A DNA stretch of 64,000 bases from Aquitalea sp. LB_tupeE (GTDB taxonomy: Bacteria; Pseudomonadota; Gammaproteobacteria; Burkholderiales; Chromobacteriaceae): positions 124,001-188,000 of the forward strand of contig NZ_JACAXB010000030.1 in NCBI RefSeq assembly GCF_013391415.1, given 5' to 3'. A program made the position numbers and the translations under genes. Within the stretch, counting starts at the first letter, position 1, and each line of letters begins with the position of its first letter. A model generated the notes under the pieces. The model searched no databases. It was not told the origin of the DNA and saw nothing but the letters and a program-made list of their open reading frames with translations. Below, one piece after another: positions 50,089 to 59,772 of this stretch.

Positions 50089-50949
50089 AAAGAGCCCATC
50101 CAGCTTTTGCTCGTAGCTGTGGTAGCCCAGGTGTTCGTACAGATCCATGCGGGTTTGCATCAGGTCCAGCACGTTTTTCTGGGTGCCATCGCGGCGCAGC
50201 GCGCCGTACACATTCAGTGCAGCCTGGCTCATGGCGCGGAAGGCGGATAGTGGGTAGAGCACCAGCGACACGCCGTTTTCACCCAGTTCCTGCGTGGTGT
50301 AGAGCGGGGTGGAGCCAAACTCGGTGATGTTGGCCAACACCGGCACACCCACGGCTTCGGCAAACTGCTTGTACATGGCCAGATCGGTCATTGCTTCCGG
50401 GAAAATCATGTCGGCACCGGCTTCCACGCAGGCGACTGCACGGTCGATGGCGGAGTTCAGCCCTTCCACCGCCAGTGCGTCAGTACGAGCCATGATGACG
50501 AAGCTGTCATCCTTGCGTGCATCGGTGGCGGCCTTGATGCGGTCTACCATTTCTTCCTGGCTGACAATGGCCTTGTTGGGGCGGTGGCCGCAGCGCTTTT
50601 GTTGCACCTGGTCTTCAATATGCACGGCGGCTGCACCGGCTTTTTCCAGGCTGCGGATGGCGCGGGCGATATTGAAAGCGCCACCCCAGCCGGTATCGAT
50701 ATCCACCAGTAGCGGCAGTTCGGTCACGTCGGTAATGCGGCGCACATCAATCAGCACGTCTTCCAGGGTGGTGATGCCCAGGTCCGGAATGCCGCAGGAG
50801 CAGGCAGCCACACCGCCGCCCGACAGATAAAGGGACTTGAAGCCTGAGTGTTCGGCCAAACGTGCTGCATAGGCGTTGACTGCACCTACAACCTGCAGCG
50901 GCTTTTCTTGTTCTACGGCGAGACGGAAGCGTTGGCCGGGTGTGCTCAT
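50068..50949 (-). CDS. prpB: 2-methylisocitrate lyase
   Basis: Splits 2-methylisocitrate into pyruvate and succinate. The 293-aa TIM-barrel protein has the catalytic KRCGH motif (near residue 120), [16 protein letters not shown] near the N-terminus and the metal-binding DIDTGWGG. First gene of the minus-strand prp operon. A TTGC-N10-GCAA inverted repeat (50980-50997), 31 bp upstream of the start, could be an operator. No prpR-like regulator gene is in the window. Confidence 0.96.
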   Translation of the reverse strand: MSTPGQRFRLAVEQEKPLQVVGAVNAYAARLAEHSGFKSLYLSGGGVAACSCGIPDLGITTLEDVLIDVRRITDVTELPLLVDIDTGWGGAFNIARAIRSLEKAGAAAVHIEDQVQQKRCGHRPNKAIVSQEEMVDRIKAATDARKDDSFVIMARTDALAVEGLNSAIDRAVACVEAGADMIFPEAMTDLAMYKQFAEAVGVPVLANITEFGSTPLYTTQELGENGVSLVLYPLSAFRAMSQAALNVYGALRRDGTQKNVLDLMQTRMDLYEHLGYHSYEQKLDGLFAEGKNK

Positions 50950-51099
50950 GGCAGGGTCCTTATGTTGATCCGGGTAATGTTGCAGTCATTCTAGCAAGTG
51001 CTTGGTTGGAGTGCAAATGCTCTATCACCTCATGTATCAAGGAGGAAAGTTTCAGCTTTTGCGCAAGGTCTGCTATGTTTCCGGGCAGCAAAGCTCGGG

Positions 51100-51127
51100 G
51101 GAACTCATTGCACGAGCCACTGTCTAG
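51100..51127 (+). promoter_or_regulatory. rpoE: Candidate sigma-E-dependent promoter of rpoE
   Basis: GGAACTC (51100-51106), a 16-nt spacer, then TCTAG (51123-51127). This is close to the RpoE consensus GGAACTT-N15/16-TCTGA and lies 66 bp before the ATG, as expected for autoregulation. Confidence 0.6.
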
Positions 51128-51192
51128 CGTTGTGTTCACACAGCAGTACACACAACTAAACCAGTGGACAATTCAGGGAGCATTACAACGAC

Positions 51193-51792
51193 ATGAGTGA
51201 TCGTGAGATCGATCAACAGTTGGTGGAGCGTGCCCAGCGAGGTGAAAAAAGAGCTTTCGACCTGCTTGTTGGAAAATATCAGCGTCGTCTGGCCAGACTT
51301 TTGTCACGTTTCATTCGCGACGGCGCCGACATCGAAGATGTGACGCAAGAAGCATTCGTCAAAGCGTATCGCGCCTTGCCATCTTTTCGTGGCGAGAGCG
51401 CGTTTTACACATGGCTGTACCGAATCGGCATCAATACTGCCAAGAATTTCCTCAGTTCAGCCGGGCGTCGTCCGGTGGTGAACAGCGAGTTTGAAGACGA
51501 AGATGGCGAGAGCTTCGACCTGGCGTCGCAAGTTCCCGACATGAATACGCCTGAAACCGAGCTGATGAACAAGGAAATCGTGACGACAGTGAACAGTGCC
51601 GTGCAGGCTTTGCCGGAGGAACTCAGAACGGCCATTACCCTCAGGGAAATGGACGGGCTGTCCTACGAAGAGATTGCACAGGTCATGAATTGTCCTATCG
51701 GCACCGTCCGCTCGCGTATTTTCCGTGCGCGGGAGGCTATTGCTGCCGAGTTGAGGCCATTGCTGGATACGGCAAAAAACAAAAGGTGGTAG
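51193..51792 (+). CDS. rpoE: RNA polymerase sigma factor RpoE (AlgU type)
   Basis: Extracytoplasmic-function sigma factor of the envelope-stress response. The 199-aa protein has region 2 (AFDLLVGKYQRRLARLLSRFI...DIEDVTQEAFVKAYRALPSFRGESAFYTWLYRI) and region 4 (LPEELRTAITLREMDGLSYEEIAQVMNCPIGTVRSRIFRAREAI), both highly conserved. It starts the rpoE-rseA-rseB unit, preceded by a candidate sigma-E promoter. Confidence 0.97.
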   Translation: MSDREIDQQLVERAQRGEKRAFDLLVGKYQRRLARLLSRFIRDGADIEDVTQEAFVKAYRALPSFRGESAFYTWLYRIGINTAKNFLSSAGRRPVVNSEFEDEDGESFDLASQVPDMNTPETELMNKEIVTTVNSAVQALPEELRTAITLREMDGLSYEEIAQVMNCPIGTVRSRIFRAREAIAAELRPLLDTAKNKRW

Positions 51793-51794
51793 GT

Positions 51795-52268
51795 ATGAAA
51801 GAAAAATTATCTGCACTGATGGATGGCGAGCTGGACGGGCAGCTTGCGGACAGAACCATCAAAGCCATCACGGAAGAAGAGGAACTCAAGCAGGTGTGGG
51901 ATGCCTATCACCTGATCGGGGATGCCATGCGTGACAACACCCATGTGAGCGTCAATGTGCGTCAGCGTGTTGCCGAGCGCCTGGTTGCCGAGCCCACGGT
52001 ACTGGCACCGCGCCGCTGGTTTGCGCCCATCCGTTCACGCCGGGCAGGTGCGGTGGCGCTGGCTGCCAGTGTCAGCTTTGCCGCTGTTGTCGGTTGGCAG
52101 CAACTGTCGCATGGCAATGCTGACTCCGCCGTGGCGGATCGCGGTGTGCCGGTGGCTGCGGCACAGTCGGCCCAGGAGCACGACGATCTCTACCTGGCTG
52201 CTCATCAGGAAATGACCGCGGATCAGAGCGTTGTCAAGGTTGCTTACGGGAATGGAGTCCGCCACTGA
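51795..52268 (+). CDS. rseA: Anti-sigma-E factor RseA (MucA type)
   Basis: Inner-membrane protein that holds RpoE inactive until proteolysis. The 157-aa product starts KEKLSALMDGELDG (the RseA sigma-binding motif), has one membrane helix at about 78-95 (AGAVALAASVSFAAVVGW), and a short periplasmic tail ending NGVRH. It starts 2 bp after rpoE and its stop overlaps the rseB start (TGATG). Confidence 0.93.
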   Translation: MKEKLSALMDGELDGQLADRTIKAITEEEELKQVWDAYHLIGDAMRDNTHVSVNVRQRVAERLVAEPTVLAPRRWFAPIRSRRAGAVALAASVSFAAVVGWQQLSHGNADSAVADRGVPVAAAQSAQEHDDLYLAAHQEMTADQSVVKVAYGNGVRH

Positions 52269-53224
52269 TGCGTCTGACACAGCTCTCCGGGGTTTGTCTG
52301 ATGGGAGTGGCCGTACTGGCTCACGCGGACGATGATTGGCTGGTGGTAAAAAAGGCCGCAGCAGCGGCAAGGCAATTGCCACTGAGCGGCACCTACCTGC
52401 ATCAGATGAATGCCTCTCTGGAAACCTACCGTATTGTGCGTGCCGGTTCTGGTGACAACATTCAGGAAAAACGCACCTCGCTGGACGGCCCGTCGCGCGA
52501 GATCATCCGCAAGGGTTTTGAGTTGGTCTGCTATGCGCCCGATGCCAAATCGCTGGGGGCGGCCAAGGTCAGTGCCATGCGCCTGTTCCCGGCCATCTTG
52601 CCCGACGACATCAGCAATATTGCCCAGTCCTACACGCTGAAGCATGGTGGCAAGGACAGGGTGGCGCAGCGTGATTGCAACTGGCTGGATCTCAAACCCA
52701 AGGACAGCAAGCGCTATGTCTTGCGCATGTGCGTCGATCCGGTCAGCAATTTGCCGCTGAAGGTGATCACGCAAAATGCCGCAGGGGAACCGGTAGAGCA
52801 GTTCACTTTTACCGAAGTCGAATTGCAAGGACCGAAAGACCGTGCAGCCTTCAAGCCGCAATACAAGCTGAGTTATGTATTGCGCAGTGCCAGTGCGCCA
52901 CAAATGACACTGGATGCTGACGCGCCGTCCGAAGTTGTCGGCATGCCCGTCGGCTTCAAGTTGCTGCGTGCCGTGCAACGCAGCCTGCCCGGTCAGGCTG
53001 AGCGTACGGTGCGACACATGGTGTATAGCGATGGCTTGGTGATGTTGTCGCTGTTCATCGAGCCGCAGGGCGACAGCCGTGCCGAACGTGCGGTGAACCT
53101 GCATGGCGCAGTCAACATGGCCACGGCCCCGCAGGGGGATTATCTGGTCACCCTGGTGGGCGATCTGCCCGAACCGACCATGCTGGCGATGATCAAGAAC
53201 CTCAAGATCACACTCAAGCCATGA
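52268..53224 (+). CDS. rseB: Sigma-E regulatory protein RseB (MucB type)
   Basis: Periplasmic protein that binds RseA and off-pathway lipopolysaccharide or lipoproteins, tuning RseA cleavage. The 318-aa protein has a signal peptide (MRLTQLSGVCLMGVAVLAHA), a LolA-like domain (LPLSGTYLHQMNASLETYRIVRAGSG...) and the small C-terminal domain. Overlaps rseA by one base of the stop. Confidence 0.93.
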   Translation: MRLTQLSGVCLMGVAVLAHADDDWLVVKKAAAAARQLPLSGTYLHQMNASLETYRIVRAGSGDNIQEKRTSLDGPSREIIRKGFELVCYAPDAKSLGAAKVSAMRLFPAILPDDISNIAQSYTLKHGGKDRVAQRDCNWLDLKPKDSKRYVLRMCVDPVSNLPLKVITQNAAGEPVEQFTFTEVELQGPKDRAAFKPQYKLSYVLRSASAPQMTLDADAPSEVVGMPVGFKLLRAVQRSLPGQAERTVRHMVYSDGLVMLSLFIEPQGDSRAERAVNLHGAVNMATAPQGDYLVTLVGDLPEPTMLAMIKNLKITLKP

Positions 53225-53231
53225 TGGTGCT

Positions 53232-53271
53232 GGCCGACCTTCCCGCCTTGCTCGGGGTGGTCGGCCGTTTT
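53232..53271 (+). terminator. Hairpin between rseB and the DegP-type protease gene
   Basis: Stem GGCCGACC/GGTCGGCC with a long loop and GTTTT after it; it may partly separate the two transcripts. Confidence 0.5.
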
Positions 53272-53317
53272 AACCTTCCGCTGTTTTCTGTGCAAACCAC
53301 ATCAAGATGGAGCGACC

Positions 53318-54733
53318 ATGTCGATCAAAAAGCTGATCGTGGCTGCCATGCTGGCGGCTTCTGCATTCACTGTCCAACCTGCGGCTGCCCTGGCCGCTGA
53401 TTTGCCTGACTTCACCCGTATTGTTGAAACGGAAGGGCGTGCTGTCGTCAACGTAAGCACCACATCCACCATCAAGCAGAATGTCAGTGCCATGCCCGAA
53501 GGCATGGAGGGTGATCCATTCTTCGAATTCTTCCGCCGTTTTGCACCGCAACAACAGCAAGAGCGGCAGGAGCGTTCGCTCGGTTCCGGCTTCATCATTT
53601 CGCCGGATGGCTACTTGCTGACCAATGCCCATGTAGTGGCGCGGGCGGACGAAATTACCGTCACCCTGACTGATAAGCGTGAATACAAGGCCAAGGTGAT
53701 CGGTTCGGATGCGCGTACCGATGTGGCTTTGCTCAAGATTGAGGCCAAGAACCTGCCAGTGGTGCGGCTGGGAAACATGGCAGACGTGAAGGTGGGTGAG
53801 TGGGTATTGGCTATCGGCTCGCCTTTCGGCTTTGAAAACACGGTGACTTCCGGCATTGTCTCGGCCAAGAATCGCCTGCTGCCGGATGAAAACTTTGTGC
53901 CTTTCCTGCAAACCGATGCTGCAGTAAACCCAGGTAATTCCGGTGGCCCTCTGTTCAATCTCAAAGGCGAAGTGATTGGTATCAATTCCCAGATCTACAG
54001 CCGTTCCGGTGGCTTCATGGGTATTTCCTTCTCCATTCCGATTGATGTGGCCATGAATGTGGCCGATCAGCTCAAGGCCACCGGCAAGGTCAGTCGTGGT
54101 CGCATCGGCGTGGCCATTCAGGAGTTGAACAAGGATCTGGCCGCATCTTTTGGTCTGGCCAAGCCCGCCGGTGCCCTGATTAACGATGTAGAGAAAAAAA
54201 GTCCGGCTGATAAGGCGGGGTTGCGAACCGGTGATATCATCCTCTCCGTTGCCGGTCAGGCAGTGGAGTCTTCCTCAGACTTGCCACGCCTGATCGGTGC
54301 CATTCGTCCGGGCAAGCCCGTAGTGCTGGAAGTGTGGCGCAACCGTGCCATGCAGAAGCTGACCGTGGTGCCGGAAGAGCTGAAGACCGAAGACGCCCGT
54401 ACCGCTCAGCGCGAGTACCGTTCGCCGCAAGCAGTACCCGATGCGCAGAACATGAAGCAGCTGGGCCTCGCCTTGCAAGAGCTAACCCCTGCGCAGCTGG
54501 CTAAAGTGGGTGCCAAGTACGGTTTGCAGGTGAAACGGGTGAGTGGCGCCGCGGCCCGTGCCGGCATTCAGCCCGGAGATGTGATTGTTGGCCTGGGTGG
54601 TGAAGCGCTAAGCAGTTTTGCCCAGTTCAAGGCGGCAGTATCGGCCGCTCCCAAGGGCAGCGCCTTGGCCTTGCAGCTCTGGCGTCAGGGCATCACCCTG
54701 TTTGTGCCTTTGAGTATTGGTGGAGAAGAATGA
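53318..54733 (+). CDS. mucD: Periplasmic serine endoprotease, DegP/MucD family
   Basis: Degrades or refolds damaged envelope proteins. The 471-aa protein has a signal peptide (cleavage near AAALA-ADLPDF), a trypsin-like domain with catalytic His (LTNAHVV), Asp (RTDVALL) and Ser (NPGNSGGPL), and two PDZ domains (about 265-360 and 385-470). The place after rpoE-rseA-rseB matches mucD of pseudomonads. Its stop overlaps the next ATG by 4 bp. Confidence 0.95.
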   Translation: MSIKKLIVAAMLAASAFTVQPAAALAADLPDFTRIVETEGRAVVNVSTTSTIKQNVSAMPEGMEGDPFFEFFRRFAPQQQQERQERSLGSGFIISPDGYLLTNAHVVARADEITVTLTDKREYKAKVIGSDARTDVALLKIEAKNLPVVRLGNMADVKVGEWVLAIGSPFGFENTVTSGIVSAKNRLLPDENFVPFLQTDAAVNPGNSGGPLFNLKGEVIGINSQIYSRSGGFMGISFSIPIDVAMNVADQLKATGKVSRGRIGVAIQELNKDLAASFGLAKPAGALINDVEKKSPADKAGLRTGDIILSVAGQAVESSSDLPRLIGAIRPGKPVVLEVWRNRAMQKLTVVPEELKTEDARTAQREYRSPQAVPDAQNMKQLGLALQELTPAQLAKVGAKYGLQVKRVSGAAARAGIQPGDVIVGLGGEALSSFAQFKAAVSAAPKGSALALQLWRQGITLFVPLSIGGEE

Positions 54734-54969
54734 AGCTGACTTTGTATTTCCGGGAGTACTGCAGTTTGTGCCATCAGATGCTGGCAGAACTCAAGCCGTG
54801 GCAAGACCGGCACGGCTTTGAACTGGAAGTGCTGGATGTGGATGCAGACCCGGTGCTGGAAGCCAGATTCAACGAATTAGTGCCGGTTTTGATGGATGGT
54901 GAACAAGAGATTTGTCACTGGCATCTGGATATTCCTGCTTTGGCTGCACATTTGGGCGAAATCGGCTAA
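54730..54969 (+). CDS. Glutaredoxin-family (DUF836) thioredoxin-fold protein
   Basis: A 79-aa protein with an N-terminal redox motif CSLC (YFREYCSLCHQML) and a cis-Pro loop (LVPVLMDG), as in small glutaredoxin-like DUF836 proteins. It overlaps the protease stop (ATGA), so it is coexpressed with the stress protease; a thiol role in the same response is inference. A terminator follows. Confidence 0.88.
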   Translation: MKLTLYFREYCSLCHQMLAELKPWQDRHGFELEVLDVDADPVLEARFNELVPVLMDGEQEICHWHLDIPALAAHLGEIG

Positions 54970-54994
54970 AATCCGCGCCAGTGTGAGTTGTTCG

Positions 54995-55020
54995 AGGGCA
55001 CGCCAGCGTGCCCTTATCTT
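54995..55020 (+). terminator. Intrinsic terminator before lepA
   Basis: Stem AGGGCACG/CGTGCCCT with loop CCAG and a T-rich tail, 25 bp past the preceding stop. Confidence 0.75.
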
Positions 55021-55034
55021 TTTGCTGGATACCG

Positions 55035-56828
55035 ATGAAACATATCAGAAATTTCTCGATCATTGCCCATATCGACCATGGCAAATCGACCCTGGCCGAC
55101 CGCTTCATCCAGTTTTGCGGTGGCCTCGAACTGCGTGAAATGAGTGCCCAGGTACTCGACTCGATGGATATCGAGAAAGAACGCGGCATTACCATCAAGG
55201 CCCAGACGGCAGCCTTGCAGTACAAGGCGCGCGACGGTCAGGTATACAACCTGAACCTGATCGACACCCCGGGGCATGTGGACTTCTCCTATGAGGTTTC
55301 CCGCTCGCTGTCTGCCTGCGAAGGCGCACTGCTGGTGGTGGATGCCTCGCAAGGGGTGGAGGCACAGACAGTAGCCAACTGCTACACCGCCATTGATCTG
55401 GGGGTGGAAGTGGTGCCGGTGCTCAACAAGATCGACCTGCCCGCGGCAGAACCCGAGCGTGTTTCGCAGGAAATCGAAGACATCATCGGCATTGAAGCCA
55501 TTGATGCCGTGCGCGCCTCGGCCAAGTCCGGTATCGGTATTCAGGACATCCTGGAAACCGTGGTCAGCAAGATTCCGCCGCCGGAAGGCAATCCGGACGG
55601 CCCGCTCAAGGCGCTGATCATCGACTCCTGGTTCGACAACTATGTCGGCGTGGTGATGCTGGTGCGCGTCAAGGACGGTCAGGTTCGTCCCAAGGACAAG
55701 ATCAAGTTCATGGCCACCGGTGCCGAGCATCTGGTGGAGCAGGTGGGTGTGTTCTCGCCAAAATCGGTACAGCGCGAAGTGCTGAATGCAGGTGAGGTGG
55801 GCTTCATCATTGCCGGCATCAAGGAACTGAAGTCGGCCAAGGTGGGCGATACCATCACCCTGATGAAAACCCCGGCCACCGAGCCGCTGCCGGGCTTCAA
55901 GGAAGTGCAGTCGCAAGTATTTGCCGGTCTGTACCCGGTGGAAAGCCACGATTACGAAGCACTGCGCGATGCACTGGAAAAACTGCAACTGAACGACGCA
56001 TCGCTCAAGTTCGAGCCAGAAGTATCGCAGGCGCTGGGCTTTGGCTTCCGTTGCGGCTTCCTGGGCTTGTTGCACTTGGAAATCGTGCAGGAACGTCTGG
56101 AACGCGAGTTCGACATGGACCTGATCACCACGGCACCTACCGTGGTGTACGAGCTGGTGCTCAAGGATGGCAGCATCATCCAGGTGGAAAACCCGTCGCG
56201 TCTGCCGGACCCGGGCAAGATCGAGGAAATCCGCGAGCCCATCATTACTGCGCACATTCTGGTGCCGCAGGACTACGTGGGCGCAGTCATTACCCTGTGT
56301 ACCCAGAAGCGCGGCGTACAGCGCAATATGCAGTATCTGGGTCGCCAGGTGATGCTGACCTACGATATGCCGATGAACGAAGTGGTGATGGACTTCTTCG
56401 ACAAGCTCAAGTCCACCAGCCGTGGCTACGCCTCGCTGGATTACGAGTTCAAGGAATTCCAGTGCGCCGATCTGGTCAAGCTGGACGTGCTGGTCAACAG
56501 CGAGAAAGTGGATGCGCTCAGCCTCATTGTGCACCGCGCTTCCAGCGTGTATCGCGGTCGTGAACTGGTATCCAAGATGCGCGAGCTGATTCCGCGCCAG
56601 ATGTTTGACATCGCTGTGCAGGCGGCTATCGGTGGGCATATCATTGCCCGTGAAACGGTGAAGGCTTTGCGCAAGAACGTGTTGGCCAAGTGCTATGGCG
56701 GCGATATCACCCGTAAGAAAAAGCTGCTGGAAAAACAAAAGGCCGGTAAAAAGCGGATGAAGCAGGTGGGTAATGTGGAAATTCCGCAAGAAGCTTTCCT
56801 GGCCATTCTTCAAGTAGGGGACAAATAA
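55035..56828 (+). CDS. lepA: Translation elongation factor 4
   Basis: Ribosome-associated GTPase of translation initiation and elongation. The 597-aa protein has the G domain ([10 protein letters not shown]-loop at about 10-18, [14 protein letters not shown]), EF-G-like domains and the LepA-specific C-terminal domain ending [20 protein letters not shown]. The start at 55035 gives the canonical [18 protein letters not shown]; the nine earlier codons overlap the terminator. It is followed at once by lepB. Confidence 0.97.
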   Translation: MKHIRNFSIIAHIDHGKSTLADRFIQFCGGLELREMSAQVLDSMDIEKERGITIKAQTAALQYKARDGQVYNLNLIDTPGHVDFSYEVSRSLSACEGALLVVDASQGVEAQTVANCYTAIDLGVEVVPVLNKIDLPAAEPERVSQEIEDIIGIEAIDAVRASAKSGIGIQDILETVVSKIPPPEGNPDGPLKALIIDSWFDNYVGVVMLVRVKDGQVRPKDKIKFMATGAEHLVEQVGVFSPKSVQREVLNAGEVGFIIAGIKELKSAKVGDTITLMKTPATEPLPGFKEVQSQVFAGLYPVESHDYEALRDALEKLQLNDASLKFEPEVSQALGFGFRCGFLGLLHLEIVQERLEREFDMDLITTAPTVVYELVLKDGSIIQVENPSRLPDPGKIEEIREPIITAHILVPQDYVGAVITLCTQKRGVQRNMQYLGRQVMLTYDMPMNEVVMDFFDKLKSTSRGYASLDYEFKEFQCADLVKLDVLVNSEKVDALSLIVHRASSVYRGRELVSKMRELIPRQMFDIAVQAAIGGHIIARETVKALRKNVLAKCYGGDITRKKKLLEKQKAGKKRMKQVGNVEIPQEAFLAILQVGDK

Positions 56829-57791
56829 GTGGGCGAAAACCTGTTCTGGGTATTTATCGTTGCCGTGATTGTCGGTGGCATGCTGATTGCATTTGGTGGT
56901 CAGCGTGAAGTCGGGCAGAAAGATTGGCCGGTATCGGTGCAGTGGGGCTATCTGGCCCTGGTGATCGGTGGCTTTGGCCTGTTGTCCAATTACATGAGCT
57001 TCACGGCGGTGATGCTGGTGTTCGTGCTGGTGACCGGTGTGGTCTGGGCGCTGGACAAATATCTGCTGGCAAAGAAGCGCGCTGGTGAAGCCGGGCACTT
57101 TGTTGAATACTCGCGCGGGTTTTTCCCGGTCATCCTGGTGGTATTCCTGTTGCGTTCCTTCCTGGTGGAACCCTTCCAGATTCCCAGCAGCTCCATGCGT
57201 CCGGGGCTGGTGGTGGGTGACTTCATTCTGGTTAACAAGTTTGCCTACGGCATTCGCGTGCCGGTGCTCAACAACGTGATTGTGCCGGTCGGCAAGGTCA
57301 GCCGTGGGGACGTGGTGGTGTTCAACTATCCGCCCAACCCCAAGGTCAACTACATCAAGCGTGTGATTGGTCTGGCTGGCGATGTGGTGGAATACCGTAA
57401 CAAGCGTCTCACCATCAATGGCAAGGCCGTGCCGGATGAAAAAGACGGTACTTATGACTATCTTGAACAAAGCCTGGGTACGATACACAACGACCAGTTC
57501 AAGGAAGTGATGGACGGCAAGGCATACAAGGTCCTGAACATTCCGGATGCGCCGGTGGTGGCACTGGGGCAGGTGTCAGAATTCCCTTATCGCGACCAAT
57601 GCCAGTATGATGACAACGGCTTTGTCTGCAAAGTGCCGGCCGGTCATTACTTCATGCTGGGCGACAACCGGGACAACAGCCTGGATGGCCGCTACTGGGG
57701 CTTTGTTGACGACAAGCTGATGGTAGGCAAGGCTTTCCTGATCTGGATGAACTTCGGTGCCCTGTCTCGCATCGGCACCAGCATCCACTAA
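56829..57791 (+). CDS. lepB: Signal peptidase I
   Basis: Membrane protease that removes Sec and Tat signal peptides. The 320-aa protein has two N-terminal membrane regions (about 4-22 and 42-65), the catalytic Ser in PSSSMRPGL, the catalytic Lys in YIKRVIGLAGD, and the box GDNRDNSLDGRYWGFV. It starts with GTG directly after the lepA TAA, with AGGGGA inside the lepA end as ribosome site. Confidence 0.96.
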   Translation: MGENLFWVFIVAVIVGGMLIAFGGQREVGQKDWPVSVQWGYLALVIGGFGLLSNYMSFTAVMLVFVLVTGVVWALDKYLLAKKRAGEAGHFVEYSRGFFPVILVVFLLRSFLVEPFQIPSSSMRPGLVVGDFILVNKFAYGIRVPVLNNVIVPVGKVSRGDVVVFNYPPNPKVNYIKRVIGLAGDVVEYRNKRLTINGKAVPDEKDGTYDYLEQSLGTIHNDQFKEVMDGKAYKVLNIPDAPVVALGQVSEFPYRDQCQYDDNGFVCKVPAGHYFMLGDNRDNSLDGRYWGFVDDKLMVGKAFLIWMNFGALSRIGTSIH

Positions 57792-57812
57792 TACCAAGTC
57801 ATGGGGACTCAC

Positions 57813-58169
57813 ATGCAGCGTCAGCACGGTTTGTCAGTCATTTCTGTTCTGGTCATCATGTTGTTTGTCGGCTCAGGTTTCCTGCTGGCAGGCAAGGTGC
57901 TGCCGGTATACAAAGAGTATGCCGAAGTGCGCAAGGCAGTGACGGCCATGGCCGGGCAAACCGGCAAGAGCGAGTACGATTTGCGTCGTGAGTTCATGAA
58001 CCATGCCATGGTGGGCGACATTTCCTCGATCAAGCCGGAAAACCTCACCATCATTACCACCAGCAACAGTGTGTTTGTTCGTGCCGCCTACCGGCGCGAA
58101 GTACCGCTGTTTGCCAATGTCAGCCTGGCCTTCGATTTTGATACCCAGGCTGGACAGACACCCCAGTAA
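57813..58169 (+). CDS. DUF4845 membrane-anchored protein
   Basis: A 118-aa protein with one N-terminal membrane helix (LSVISVLVIMLFVGSGFLLAGKVLPVY) preceded by a short basic stretch, then a small outward domain. DUF4845 proteins are commonly encoded between lepB and rnc; the function is unknown. GGGGACTC precedes the ATG at 57813; an ATG four codons earlier is possible. Confidence 0.88.
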   Translation: MQRQHGLSVISVLVIMLFVGSGFLLAGKVLPVYKEYAEVRKAVTAMAGQTGKSEYDLRREFMNHAMVGDISSIKPENLTIITTSNSVFVRAAYRREVPLFANVSLAFDFDTQAGQTPQ

Positions 58170-58174
58170 CTACC

Positions 58175-58885
58175 GTGAACCATGTTGATACCCGATTCCG
58201 GCGCCTGTCCGAGGCGCTGGATTATTCATTCCAGAAGCCCGATCTGCTGCGTCAGGCGCTGACGCATCGCAGTTTTGCTGCGTCCAATAATGAACGTTTC
58301 GAGTTCATTGGCGACAGCATTCTCAATTACACCGTGGCGCGCATGTTGTTCGACCAGTTCCCCCGCCTGAGCGAAGGCGAGCTGTCACGGCTGCGGGCCA
58401 ATCTGGTCAACCAGAACACCCTGGCGGAAATCGCTCACGAACTGAAGCTGGGCGACTATCTGTATCTGGGCGAAGGCGAGCTGAAAAGCGGTGGCTTTAA
58501 TCGGCCCTCCATTCTGGCCGATGCGCTGGAGGCTACGTTTGCGGCGGTCAGCTTTGATGCCGACTTTCAGCATGCCGAACAAGTGGTACGTCGCTTGTAT
58601 GGCAGCCGCGTGGCTGCCATTGACCCCACCAAGCACGCCAAGGACGCCAAGACCCGCCTGCAGGAAGCCTTGCAGGCGCGCAAATGGCCCCTGCCCAAAT
58701 ACCGCATTCTTGGCCAGACCGGCGAAGCCCACGAACAATGGTTCAAGGTGATGTGCGATCTGGGCGAACTGATGATCGAATCGCAGGGCGAAGGCGGTAG
58801 CCGCCGCGCTGCAGAACAGCAGGCAGCGGAAGCCGCCTTGCTGCTCCTTGAACAAAAACTGGCCACAGGCAAGAAACACGCATGA
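58175..58885 (+). CDS. rnc: Ribonuclease III
   Basis: Cuts double-stranded RNA in rRNA and mRNA processing. The 236-aa product has the catalytic signature NERFEFIGDSILNY, the second acidic site in ADALEATFAAV, and a C-terminal double-stranded RNA-binding domain (KTRLQEALQARKWPLPKYRI...GSRRAAEQQAAEAAL). GTG start, 5 bp after the previous stop; overlaps era by 4 bp. Confidence 0.97.
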   Translation: MNHVDTRFRRLSEALDYSFQKPDLLRQALTHRSFAASNNERFEFIGDSILNYTVARMLFDQFPRLSEGELSRLRANLVNQNTLAEIAHELKLGDYLYLGEGELKSGGFNRPSILADALEATFAAVSFDADFQHAEQVVRRLYGSRVAAIDPTKHAKDAKTRLQEALQARKWPLPKYRILGQTGEAHEQWFKVMCDLGELMIESQGEGGSRRAAEQQAAEAALLLLEQKLATGKKHA

Positions 58886-59772
58886 CAGAACACGCATATC
58901 ACTGTGGCTTTGTAGCCATCGTGGGCCGCCCGAATGTGGGCAAGTCCACGCTGATGAATCACCTCATCGGTCAGAAAGTCAGCATCACCTCGAAAAAGGC
59001 GCAAACCACGCGTCACAGGGTTAACGGCATTCATACCGAAGACAATGCCCAGTTCATTTTTGTCGATACCCCAGGCTTCCAGACCTTCCACAAAGGTGCG
59101 CTCAACGAAACGCTCAACAAGAGCGTGAAGGATTCTCTGGGTAGCGTGGACTGCGTCCTGTTTATTCTGGAAGCCATGCGCATCAGCGCGGCCGACCGCG
59201 AAGTGATGGCACTGTTGCCCAAGCACACGCCGGTGATCCTGGTGATCAACAAGCTGGACAAGGTCAAGGACAAGCTGTTGCTGCAGGAATTCATCGACGG
59301 CGTGCGCGCGGAATTTCCGTTTACCGATTGCGAAGTGGTCAGTGCCAAGCACGGCCAGCGCCTGAGCGAACTCTTGGACAAGGTGCGTCCGCATCTGCCG
59401 GAATCCATGCCGCTGTATCCGGAAGACATGGTCACCGACAAGAGCGAGCGTTTCCTGTCGGCCGAAATCGTGCGCGAAAAGCTGTTTCGCTATCTGGGCG
59501 AAGAACTGCCTTACGAAATGAACGTGGAAGTGGAAATGTTCGAGATGGACGGTGCGTTGCGCCGCATCCACATTGCCGTTCTGGTGGACAAGGAAAACCA
59601 GAAGCCCATCGTGATTGGCAAGGGTGGCGAGAAGCTGAAGAAAATTTCCACCGAAGCCCGTCTGGACATGGAAAAGCTGTTTGACGGCAAGGTTTTCCTG
59701 CAAGTGTGGGTAAAGGTGAAATCCGGCTGGGCCGACGATGTGCGCTTCCTGCGGGAATTCGGCTTGAACTGA
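58882..59772 (+). CDS. era: GTPase Era
   Basis: 16S rRNA-binding GTPase for small-subunit maturation. The 296-aa protein has the P-loop GRPNVGKST, VDTPGFQ, NKLDKVKDK, and a C-terminal KH domain (VIGKGGEKLKKISTEARLDMEKLF). It overlaps rnc upstream (ATGA) and the next gene downstream (TGATG). Confidence 0.97.
   Translation: MTEHAYHCGFVAIVGRPNVGKSTLMNHLIGQKVSITSKKAQTTRHRVNGIHTEDNAQFIFVDTPGFQTFHKGALNETLNKSVKDSLGSVDCVLFILEAMRISAADREVMALLPKHTPVILVINKLDKVKDKLLLQEFIDGVRAEFPFTDCEVVSAKHGQRLSELLDKVRPHLPESMPLYPEDMVTDKSERFLSAEIVREKLFRYLGEELPYEMNVEVEMFEMDGALRRIHIAVLVDKENQKPIVIGKGGEKLKKISTEARLDMEKLFDGKVFLQVWVKVKSGWADDVRFLREFGLN

Noticed and set aside
55014-57488. An 824-codon open frame on the minus strand
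   Set aside because: Antisense to lepA and lepB; His/Gln-rich shadow composition and no ribosome site.
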